This document shows positions 1-5,860 of a stretch of DNA of 5,860 bases, one piece after another. Origin of the DNA: Candidatus Zhuqueibacterota bacterium (GTDB lineage Bacteria; Zhuqueibacterota; Zhuqueibacteria; Residuimicrobiales; Krinioviventaceae); NCBI GenBank assembly GCA_003854995.1, contig RQOI01000417.1:1-5860 (forward strand), read 5' to 3'. Made by a program: the position numbers and the translations under genes. Numbering within the stretch: the first letter of the stretch is position 1; each line of letters opens with the position of its first letter. The notes below the pieces were generated by a model, which had not been told where the DNA came from, did not search any database, and was given only the letters and a program-made list of their open reading frames with translations.

Positions 1-200
1 GTTTGGATATTTTTGGTTGCGGCCACAGGTCTCACTAAGTTGATCTCTTGCGTCTTTACCAGAAACTGACCTCTTACGCGGAAAAGTGTCACGTCATGAC
101 GGGCGTGTTCAAGGCGCTCATTCCGCCACAGGGCGAGGGTGCAACTTTGCGGCTGCCCTCCCGTATAATTGGCGCTTGACTCTGATGAAATTACTTGTAA

Positions 201-228
201 TTTGCAGGAAGCGAACTCTACCTATACT
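201..228 (+). promoter_or_regulatory. Candidate sigma70-like promoter for the receptor-lipoprotein unit
   Basis: TTTGCA (201-206) and TATACT (223-228) are separated by 16 bp. They match 4/6 and 5/6 of the TTGACA/TATAAT consensus. Alternatives nearby are TTGACT (176-181) with a poor -10 (TAATTT, 198-203), and a perfect TATAAT (164-169) with no good -35. Any of these would give a leader of more than 150 nt before the start at 389. The assignment is weak, since FCB-group bacteria may use a different -35/-10 consensus. Confidence 0.2.
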
Positions 229-370
229 ATTCACAAACGCCTCACCCAAAGACACGAGGCACAAAGAAATATAGAGTCTGTAAAACAGCAAAGTTTTTCA
301 TGCTATCTTTCACGCGATATTTAAACATAATAAAATCAATCTTGGAGTCTTTGCATCTGTGTGCGTGAAT
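229..370. repeat. Degenerate inverted repeat, possible decayed MITE-like element
   Basis: The left end reads ATTCAC (229-234), then 13 nt, then AAAGAC (248-253). The right end on the opposite strand reads ATTCAC (365-370), then 12 nt, then AAAGAC (347-352). The paired blocks are thus in register within one base, while the sequence between them matches poorly. The left arm continues with a low-complexity CACAAAG flavour (260-266). The centre is AT-rich. Short interspersed elements made of CACAAAG/CTTTGTG-like words occur in many environmental genomes, which is why I read this as a possible decayed repeat rather than an operator. It ends 18 nt before the receptor start, so the right arm lies just upstream of the ribosome binding site. 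Twelve paired bases in two blocks could still be chance. Confidence 0.35.
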
Positions 371-388
371 TTTTCAGGATAAAAAAAC

Positions 389-2578
389 ATGAAAAAATGC
401 CTCTTTCTCTCTGCCGTGCTCACCGCTTCAGCCCTGGCGAACATTCATCTCGAAGGTCTGGTTTTGGATGCCAATTCGCATCAGCAGGTGGACGGCGTCA
501 ATGTCTATGTGGAGAATTCCAGTTACGGCGCCATCACCGATGTGAGCGGCACGTTTCGACTTGATCTGCCGGCCGATTTTTCCGGCGCCCGCGTCACGTT
601 CCGCCATATCTCCTATGAAATTCAATCGATAGCCGTCGATTCCCTCCTCACCGTCAAGACGCCCATCTACCTCGTCCCGCGCGTCATTCCGCTGCAGGGT
701 GTTCAGGTGCTCGGCGCCAGCGGCAGGCACAAAATCGATATCGCGCGCGATATTCCGCAGAGCATCAGGGTGCTGGAGGCGACCAGGTTCGATATCCGCG
801 GCTACGTCGATGCCGGTGACTTTTTAAAGACCGAACCCAGCATCCAGGTTCAGGAAGAGATGAGCGGTAAAAAGACGATCTCCATCAGAGGGGGCAATGC
901 CGATGATGTCGTGTTGCTCTATAACGGCGTGCGCATGAACAGTCCCCTGGATAACGTCTTTGATTTTTCTCTGATCGATCTGGAGAATCTGCAGCGTTTC
1001 GAGATCATCAAAGGCAGCAACACCAGTCTGTACGGGCCGGAGGCGTTTTCCGGCGTCGTCAACGTTGTGCCGCAGGTGGAGCGAGATTACACGGCGCGGC
1101 TCTCCTATCGCGTCGGCACCTACAATACTGAACATGTCAATGCGCAGCTCTACAAAAAATTCGGCCGACAGCACGCCTCTTACAGCTTTAAAGACGCGTC
1201 GCAGCGACGACGCTTCATCGATGCCGCCTCTGATGCCGAGAGCATAAAGAATGATCAGATACACCATACCGCCATTTTGCACTCTGACATCGGCGATGAC
1301 AATGACGTCGATCTCATGTACGTTCATGCGCGACTCGATTACAAAAATGGCCGCGATGGCGAAGATGTCGGTCAGACCAATGACATCGGCTCTCTCACCT
1401 ACAGCGGCGCCGTCGGCCCGGTGCGACAGCTCCATTTCATGGCGGCGTTCAAGTCGTATTGCGAGCAGCAAGATCTCAATTATGCAGAGGCCAAAATGGC
1501 GCGCCGCATCGATGACGATGGGCTGCAGCTGAACCTCGACAAGACATTCGAGGTCAGTCTCGCCGATGTCCTGTTCGGCTACAGCTATCACACCGCGCAC
1601 GTCGATTTTTTGGATGATCGAGCGCACCTTTTTTCGCAGCAGGCCGAGATCGACCGCAGCCATCATGGGCTTGTCGGCATTGCCAAGACAGATATCAACG
1701 CCGGCGACAGCTTTTTGCAGAATTTTCATGTCGATTTGAGTCTGCGTCACGACCGCGTGCATGACAATGTCAGCGACATCGAGTCAGCTGCCGCGGATGG
1801 CGCCCATTTGCAGGACAATGACTGGGACGCCACTCATTTCAAATTTTCCACCTCTGTCGATGGCGCCGGGCAGAATGTCGCCTTTAAGGGCTTTCTCAAT
1901 TTCGGCGCCAATACAAAATTTCCCACCATAGTGCAACAGCTGAGCGTGCCCCTTGGCGGCGATGCGGCGACTCGCCTGCGGCCCGAGGGCGTCACCAGCA
2001 CTGAGGCCGGACTCGAGCTGTTCAAAGAATCGGCCAGCCGCGGCGCCATTGACGGCTGGCATGCAGAAGGCGTCTTTTTTCGCAACTATTATACGGATAA
2101 ATTCAGGCCCATCTCCACGCCGGGCATCCCGGTTGTCTTTTATGATAATGTCCCGACAGCCGAGATCTTTGGTCTGGAGGCGAGCTTTAATGTCTATCTG
2201 CTGAAAAAAAAGATCGATCTGGAGTATGGCCTGGCGCGATATAATATTTCGGAAAAGTCGGCTTTTCCGTTCAAATCGGATTTCAAGCAGACGCTCGATG
2301 TGACGGTGAACCACATGGGATTTTCGATTCTGTTGCACTGGTTTTCTGAGAGCGAAGGGGCGGGATGGATTCGCACCTTTGCCGGCGGTCTCGCAGAAGT
2401 GACGCTGCCGCCTTTTGCAAACTGCGATGTTCACATCTCTAGGACATTTCGCCTGGCTTACGGCAAAGTATTTTTCAGCCTGAGCGGCCGCAACCTGCTC
2501 GATCGCGGCGAGACCGCTCTGCAGGGTCTGGCGATTCGAGATAAACGCGCTTACCTGACCGTCGGCGCGCAGATTTAG
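389..2578 (+). CDS. TonB-dependent outer-membrane receptor with N-terminal carboxypeptidase-D-regulatory-like domain
   Basis: This 729-residue protein is a predicted TonB-gated outer-membrane importer. The start is supported by AGGA (376-379) nine bases before the ATG and by a signal peptide (MKK, hydrophobic core, likely cleavage after Ala17). Residues about 19-95 form a carboxypeptidase-D-regulatory-like beta domain, including GAITDVSGTFRLDLP at 47-61. A TonB-box-like stretch LQGVQVLGAS (102-111) follows. The plug spans about 123-229, with the hallmark SIRGGNADDVVLLYNGVRMN (165-184) and FEIIKGSNTSLYGPEAFSGV (204-223). The remaining 500 residues should be the 22-stranded barrel, ending in a family-like SGRNLLDRG segment. 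The last residue is Ile, not the usual aromatic of barrel proteins. It is followed after 12 nt by a lipoprotein gene, so the two are probably co-transcribed. The substrate cannot be told from the sequence. The gene looks intact, and the receptor assignment is firm. Confidence 0.93.
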   Translation: MKKCLFLSAVLTASALANIHLEGLVLDANSHQQVDGVNVYVENSSYGAITDVSGTFRLDLPADFSGARVTFRHISYEIQSIAVDSLLTVKTPIYLVPRVIPLQGVQVLGASGRHKIDIARDIPQSIRVLEATRFDIRGYVDAGDFLKTEPSIQVQEEMSGKKTISIRGGNADDVVLLYNGVRMNSPLDNVFDFSLIDLENLQRFEIIKGSNTSLYGPEAFSGVVNVVPQVERDYTARLSYRVGTYNTEHVNAQLYKKFGRQHASYSFKDASQRRRFIDAASDAESIKNDQIHHTAILHSDIGDDNDVDLMYVHARLDYKNGRDGEDVGQTNDIGSLTYSGAVGPVRQLHFMAAFKSYCEQQDLNYAEAKMARRIDDDGLQLNLDKTFEVSLADVLFGYSYHTAHVDFLDDRAHLFSQQAEIDRSHHGLVGIAKTDINAGDSFLQNFHVDLSLRHDRVHDNVSDIESAAADGAHLQDNDWDATHFKFSTSVDGAGQNVAFKGFLNFGANTKFPTIVQQLSVPLGGDAATRLRPEGVTSTEAGLELFKESASRGAIDGWHAEGVFFRNYYTDKFRPISTPGIPVVFYDNVPTAEIFGLEASFNVYLLKKKIDLEYGLARYNISEKSAFPFKSDFKQTLDVTVNHMGFSILLHWFSESEGAGWIRTFAGGLAEVTLPPFANCDVHISRTFRLAYGKVFFSLSGRNLLDRGETALQGLAIRDKRAYLTVGAQI

Positions 2579-2590
2579 AAAGGGTGCGCA

Positions 2591-3436
2591 ATGAGAATAA
2601 TGATATCCTGTTGTCTGTTCCTGTCGCTGCTGTTGCTGCCGGCATGTGACAATCCATTCGGCGAAGACGAGATCGAGGGTGAAAATCGCGTCCTCTCAGG
2701 CGTCGTCTCGCTGCCGGGCATGCAGAACGCCAAGGGCGTCTACGTCTGGCTGGACGGGGTGAATGTGGGCGCGTTCACGGACGAGAGTGGCGCCTTTCGT
2801 CTCACCCTGCCACCTCGGTCGGCGCTCAAGGCCGCCGGTACGGTCACGGGTGACCTTGACCTCTATTTTTACACCATCAATCATCTCCTGGTCGTGAAAA
2901 AAGTGATTCTGCGGGACGGCGCCGTCCTCTATGGCAGCGGCGATGTCGATCGCAATGGCGAGATCAAGAACGTCTCTTTGCCAAAGAGCTTTAGCGTCGA
3001 GACGCGGGCTGTCTATCCGCTGCCGCACGAGACAGGATATCAGTCCGGCCTGAGCATGACCGCTCATTTCATTGCCAGTCTCGAAGGGACGAAAATAAGC
3101 ATACCCAACGGCTCCATGATTCTGCTGGGCGGCTGCTTTGTCATCAACGTGGAGACAGATGAGGTCTATCTCTACCAACTACCCGGCACCGGGGCGCCGT
3201 TCATCGCGTCGCTGGGCTGGCGGGAGCAGCAGTGGAGCTTTTATCCGAGCTCCGGCGACGAGATACTCTACTGGACGCCCTATAGAGTGATTCCATTCAT
3301 ATTCCCCTACTATCCCGATCTGCCGAAAGAGCTGCTGCAGAGCATCGGCGTGTCGGAGACGACGATTAGCGAGAAATATTTGAACATACTCTTTTCCGGC
3401 GAGTTTGGTCAGTTCGAAAGGCCGGAAGAGCGCTAG
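2591..3436 (+). CDS. Putative lipoprotein with carboxypeptidase-D-regulatory-like domain, partner of the upstream receptor
   Basis: This 281-residue protein is a predicted lipoprotein of unknown function. The signal peptide ends in a good lipobox, LPAC (16-19), so Cys19 should be lipidated. The tail after it, DNPFGEDEIEGEN (20-32), is strongly acidic. Residues about 34-75 look like the same beta-domain type as in the receptor N-terminus: GAFTDESGAFRLTLP (60-74) parallels the receptor's GAITDVSGTFRLDLP. DVDRNGEI (118-125) resembles half of a dockerin/EF-hand calcium loop. The last 130 or so residues are rich in Tyr, Trp and Phe, and I do not recognise a family. AAAGGGTG (2579-2586) directly follows the receptor's stop and serves as Shine-Dalgarno, so translation is probably coupled to it. 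The gene order suggests a surface or periplasmic partner of the receptor. It could instead be a binding lipoprotein with an independent role. A hairpin terminator begins 11 nt after the stop. Confidence 0.82.
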   Translation: MRIMISCCLFLSLLLLPACDNPFGEDEIEGENRVLSGVVSLPGMQNAKGVYVWLDGVNVGAFTDESGAFRLTLPPRSALKAAGTVTGDLDLYFYTINHLLVVKKVILRDGAVLYGSGDVDRNGEIKNVSLPKSFSVETRAVYPLPHETGYQSGLSMTAHFIASLEGTKISIPNGSMILLGGCFVINVETDEVYLYQLPGTGAPFIASLGWREQQWSFYPSSGDEILYWTPYRVIPFIFPYYPDLPKELLQSIGVSETTISEKYLNILFSGEFGQFERPEER

Positions 3437-3447
3437 AGGAAAAGAGC

Positions 3448-3511
3448 GGAGGCCGGAGACGGGAAACCGGAGACCGTGCCTTTCCGGTCTCCCGTCTCCG
3501 GTCTCCCTTTT
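3448..3511. terminator. Bidirectional hairpin terminator built from GGAGAC-type units
   Basis: The left arm (3448-3470) and right arm (3484-3506) pair over 23 bp with two imperfections: a G-T wobble and an A-C mismatch. The loop is 13 nt (3471-3483). On the plus strand a TTTT run follows at 3508-3511. On the minus strand the hairpin is followed by CTCTTTTCC (complement of 3438-3446). It sits between converging genes, 11 nt after the lipoprotein stop (3434-3436) and three nt beyond the stop of the minus-strand receptor (3510-3512), so it can end both transcripts. Each arm is internally repetitive: CCGGAGAC occurs twice in and beside the left arm (3453-3460, 3467-3474), and CCGGTCTC occurs twice in the right (3484-3491, 3498-3505). 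That looks more like a dispersed repeat unit recruited as a terminator than a plain one. Confidence 0.75.
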
Positions 3512-5720
3512 AATTGGTTCGAATTCCGATATAGAGCCGCCGTCCAACCGTGGGTCCCCAGATGATCGAGGAGTCGAAAACGGGGCCGAAGGGATCATTC
3601 CATCCCAGAACCGGATCCGGCTGTCGATAATCGGCGATATTTTCGACGCCTGCGTACAATTCCCACCTGGCAAATTTTCTGGTGACTTGCGCGAACATTA
3701 AAACGTAGGGTGGCGAGTAGGCTTCACGCACATCCGAATGGAGCCGGTTATTTGGCAGTCTGCTTTTGCCATTGAATTGCGTCGTGAGGTCAAACTGCCA
3801 CGTGTCAGCCGGCAGGGTGTAGGATATCACGAACAGGCCTTTATGCGCAGCGGTGAGCGGGACTCTTTCCAGTCCCTGCCGGTAGCTGGTCCAGACGTCA
3901 TTAAAGCGATAGGCCGAGGTCAGATCCAGCCCGCGTGCGGCGGACAAGGTGAGTTCGATTTGCGCGCTGTTGGAAAACGAGCGTCCGTCTAAATTATACA
4001 GCCAGATCTGCTGCGCATTCTGCTCCATATCGACCACCACTTGCTGAACAAAGTCGGTGCGATAAAAGTCCAGCAACAGGGACGCCGGGCGATCAGCGGC
4101 AGTGTGGAAATCCTTGACAATCTGCAGACCGGCATTCCACGCCTCTTCCGCCCGCAGGGATTGGGGGACAAGCAGCTCTCTTGAACTGGTGAGGATCGCT
4201 GGATTGTCCATAAAGATGTGGGGAACACGATAGCCCTTGCCGAGCGAGAGACGCAGCGACGTCGTCCCTGCGTCGTATTTCAGGTGCATGCGCGGCGTCG
4301 AGAACGCGCCGTGGAGATTATGCCAGTCATAGCGCCATCCCAGCATCGCCGTCAGCCGGTCATTCATGCGGCAAGTATACTCCAGAAAAGCGCCAGGCAC
4401 CGACTCTTTCGTCCCATAGAGCGTTCGAAGATAGGTTTCATCGCGCGTTGTGAGTGTGTAGGACAAACCCGAGGAAAATGAATGCCGTCGGACTGTCTTT
4501 TCAAACAGCAGATTGGCGAAAAGGCTGGACTCATCGCCCGCATAGTTTTTTCGCCCCCAAAAAGAATCCAGTTTGTGCCGGAAAGCGGAGAAGATCAGGC
4601 TGACGCTCGAACTGCTGTTGAGGGCTATGCCGCCTTTGGAGAAGAATTCGATGCGCTGCGTTCGCATGTTTGAACCATAAGCCGTCGCGGTGCCGGGATT
4701 GTTGAAATCGAAAGACATCTGACCGCCATGTCGGTCGTCATGCAAAAATTTGACGCCGATCTGTCCTTCCTTGTTTGCACCCGTGTATTTCCAGCGGTTG
4801 ATGATGTTGAAATGGGTTGTCAGGGGCATATCGAGAAAGGTGTCGCCATTCACATCCCACTTGGTCTGGTTGTAGCTGGCAAAAGTCAGCAGCATCGTGC
4901 TGACGGACGGGCTGAGCTGCTCGTTCGCCGTCACGGTCATCTCCGACCGTCCCATGCTGCTCTGATAGCCATTCAGGTCGAGCCCACGCTCGCTCTCCGG
5001 CTTTTTCAATTCGACGTTGATCTGTCCGGTGATGCTCTCATAGCCGTTGGCGACAGATGCGGTGCCCTTTGAAACATCGATCGCTTCGATCCAATAACCA
5101 GGAATATATTCCAGACCGTAGGGCGCGACCAAGCCGCGCATGGATGGCACTTTTTCCACCATCATCTGCGTATACGTGCCGGCCAGGCCCAGCATCTTGA
5201 TCCGTTTGGCGCCGCTGATCGCGTCCGTCTGTTCGACGTCCACCGCGGTGGTGTTCTCAAAGCTCTCAGCCAGGTTGCAGCAGGCGAGCGTCTGCAGTCC
5301 AGTCTCGGTTATGCTGTGCCGATTGACGACGTCCTCTGTATGCTGTATTGTGTGCGGTTTTTCAGCGACGACCGCGACCTCTTCGGTGCTGCGAATGACG
5401 TCCAGAAACACGGTGAGCGCGTGATCATGGGGATGGACGAGGAGCGTGTCGTTTTCAAATCCAATGTAGCTGACGACCAGCTGTGCGACCGAATCCGGCC
5501 GCGCCAGCTTGAACTCGCCCTGGCTGTCGGTAGCAGTGCCAATGGTTGTGTTTTTCCACAAGATATTCGCATTCGCCAGCGCCACCGTGTCCTGATGGTC
5601 CGCGTGCTGCTCGATGCCATAGACCGTGCCGGTGAGGAGATGGGCCGAGTCGCTGGCTGCGGCCTGATGATGGAACAACCCGAACAGCAGGCTGGCAAGG
5701 ATGCAAAGTCGTTTGATCAT
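3510..5720 (-). CDS. TonB-dependent outer-membrane receptor, probable metal-related family
   Basis: This 736-residue protein is a second TonB-dependent importer, from a different family. AAGGGAG (5729-5735 on the complement) lies eight bases before the ATG and fixes the start. A signal peptide ends near Ala22. A carboxypeptidase-D-regulatory-like domain follows (about 28-107, with GTATDSQGEFKL at 61-72), then a TonB-box-like EEVAVVA (113-119). The plug runs from about 137 to 240: LACCNLAESFE (145-155), KMLGLAGTYTQMMVEKVPS (175-193), and SKGTASVANGYESITGQINV (217-236). The barrel ends with GVENIADYRQPDP and FDSSIIWGPTVGRRLYIG. From memory, Bacteroidota receptors with these CCNL..SFE, LGLAG.YTQ and WGP..GR motifs often sit beside heavy-metal-associated proteins. 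Together with His at 17, 18, 27, 39, 42, 96, 98 and 100, this points to metal or metal-chelate uptake, possibly copper; that substrate is inference. No HMA gene is visible here. The gene is intact. Confidence 0.92.
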   Translation of the reverse strand: MIKRLCILASLLFGLFHHQAAASDSAHLLTGTVYGIEQHADHQDTVALANANILWKNTTIGTATDSQGEFKLARPDSVAQLVVSYIGFENDTLLVHPHDHALTVFLDVIRSTEEVAVVAEKPHTIQHTEDVVNRHSITETGLQTLACCNLAESFENTTAVDVEQTDAISGAKRIKMLGLAGTYTQMMVEKVPSMRGLVAPYGLEYIPGYWIEAIDVSKGTASVANGYESITGQINVELKKPESERGLDLNGYQSSMGRSEMTVTANEQLSPSVSTMLLTFASYNQTKWDVNGDTFLDMPLTTHFNIINRWKYTGANKEGQIGVKFLHDDRHGGQMSFDFNNPGTATAYGSNMRTQRIEFFSKGGIALNSSSSVSLIFSAFRHKLDSFWGRKNYAGDESSLFANLLFEKTVRRHSFSSGLSYTLTTRDETYLRTLYGTKESVPGAFLEYTCRMNDRLTAMLGWRYDWHNLHGAFSTPRMHLKYDAGTTSLRLSLGKGYRVPHIFMDNPAILTSSRELLVPQSLRAEEAWNAGLQIVKDFHTAADRPASLLLDFYRTDFVQQVVVDMEQNAQQIWLYNLDGRSFSNSAQIELTLSAARGLDLTSAYRFNDVWTSYRQGLERVPLTAAHKGLFVISYTLPADTWQFDLTTQFNGKSRLPNNRLHSDVREAYSPPYVLMFAQVTRKFARWELYAGVENIADYRQPDPVLGWNDPFGPVFDSSIIWGPTVGRRLYIGIRTN

Positions 5721-5742
5721 TGTAACAACTCCCTTTTTAATG

Positions 5743-5843
5743 GATTCAATAGAGATGAATTGACATGGCTTTCACGTCTGCGCAGCAAACGGACGCGTCG
5801 CGGAGGTGAAAGATGGGTGTAAATTCGGACAGTCTATTGAATC
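5743..5843. repeat. Nested imperfect inverted repeat in the leader of the minus-strand receptor
   Basis: Three paired blocks lie in nested order. The outer block is GATTCAATAGA (5743-5753) with TCTATTGAATC (5833-5843), 11 bp and perfect. The middle block is GAATTGACA (5757-5765) with TGTAAATTC (5818-5826), 8 of 9 paired. The inner block is CTTTCAC (5769-5775) with GTGAAAG (5806-5812), 7 bp and perfect. The 30-nt centre carries two 8-bp palindromes: CTGCGCAG (5778-5785), and GACGCGTC (5792-5799). The element begins seven bases upstream of the receptor's Shine-Dalgarno, so it would form a long leader hairpin if transcription starts beyond 5843. It could equally be a miniature inverted-repeat element inserted upstream. 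AATG occurs near both ends (5739-5742 and 5845-5848), but one base out of register on the right, so I do not call a target duplication. The remaining bases, 5844-5860, show nothing I recognise. Confidence 0.7.
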
Positions 5844-5860
5844 AAATGATGAGTGGGAGA

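Larger units (their letters stand above)
1..388. other. Upstream intergenic region with no convincing gene
   Basis: No convincing coding region lies here. Frame 1 is open from the left edge to a TGA at 67-69 (22 codons, hydrophobic then basic). It could be the tail of a gene lying outside the window, but it is too short to judge. A 62-codon plus-strand reading frame at 86-274 has no good ribosome binding site and crosses the inverted repeat, so I do not accept it. The stretch holds a 10-bp perfect palindrome CGTCATGACG (92-101), scattered sigma70-like hexamers (TATAAT 164-169, TTGACT 176-181, TATACT 223-228), and a degenerate inverted repeat with ends at 229 and 370. From about 181 onward it becomes clearly more AT-rich than the genes, as expected of a promoter/leader region. 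Confidence 0.6.

Noticed and set aside
92..101. 10-bp palindrome CGTCATGACG
   Set aside because: It is too short, isolated and distant from the gene start to call an operator.
86..274. 62-codon plus-strand frame in the upstream region
   Set aside because: It has no good Shine-Dalgarno, its composition is not protein-like, and it runs into the AT-rich inverted-repeat region.
824..1762. 312-codon open frame on the minus strand inside the first receptor
   Set aside because: It is antisense to a firmly assigned receptor. Its translation has no recognisable domain, and long antisense frames arise easily in coding DNA of this composition.
973..2224. 13-bp direct repeat GATCGATCTGGAG at 973-985 and 2212-2224
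   Set aside because: Both copies encode similar short residue strings (IDLE) in the receptor. Shared codon choice explains it, with no flanking similarity.
1784..2434. 216-codon minus-strand open frame
   Set aside because: It is antisense to the receptor barrel, has no family resemblance and no convincing ribosome binding site.
3405..3701. 98-codon plus-strand frame across the convergent junction
   Set aside because: It reads through the terminator hairpin and antisense to the second receptor's C-terminal coding, so it is a shadow frame.
5721..5860. Cobalamin or other known riboswitch upstream of the minus-strand receptor
   Set aside because: Receptor genes often have a B12 riboswitch, but I see no B12-box-like core, and the inverted repeat does not match the fold of any class I know.

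Overview
The window holds two outer-membrane transport loci that face each other and end on a shared hairpin. There are three genes. A TonB-dependent receptor (389-2578, +) and a small lipoprotein (2591-3436, +) form a tight two-gene unit. A second, unrelated-looking TonB-dependent receptor (3510-5720, -) converges on them. No RNA gene, CRISPR array, insertion-sequence gene, integrase, or TonB/ExbB/ExbD gene is visible.

The organism is a Gram-negative bacterium, because both receptors need an outer membrane. Both carry an N-terminal carboxypeptidase-D-regulatory-like (transthyretin-type beta) domain before the plug. This is typical of the Bacteroidota/FCB group, and the second receptor closely matches a motif set I know from Bacteroidota-type receptors. 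The genes look moderately GC-rich by eye. They are preceded by ordinary AGGA/GGGAG Shine-Dalgarno sequences, which are unusual in core Bacteroidota. I therefore lean to a non-Bacteroidetes FCB relative (Calditrichota/KSB1/Ignavibacteria-like), but this is inference only.

Layout: 1-388 is non-coding and contains a degenerate inverted repeat plus possible sigma70-like promoter boxes. 389-3436 is the receptor-lipoprotein unit, with a 12-nt gap and a Shine-Dalgarno overlapping the end of the first gene. 3437-3509 is the convergent junction, almost filled by a 23-bp-arm hairpin built from GGAGAC-type units that can terminate both transcripts. 3510-5720 is the second receptor. 5721-5860 is its leader, dominated by a nested imperfect inverted repeat of about 100 bp.

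Function: both loci should act in the outer membrane, powered by a TonB system encoded elsewhere. The first receptor's substrate cannot be read from sequence. Its lipoprotein partner carries what looks like the same beta-domain motif as the receptor N-terminus, so it may be a capping, binding or assembly partner. The second receptor has a CC pair at the start of the plug and a His-rich N-terminal region, which suggests a metal or metal-complex substrate, possibly copper. The points most worth following are the receptor-lipoprotein pair with a shared domain and the two structured intergenic elements.
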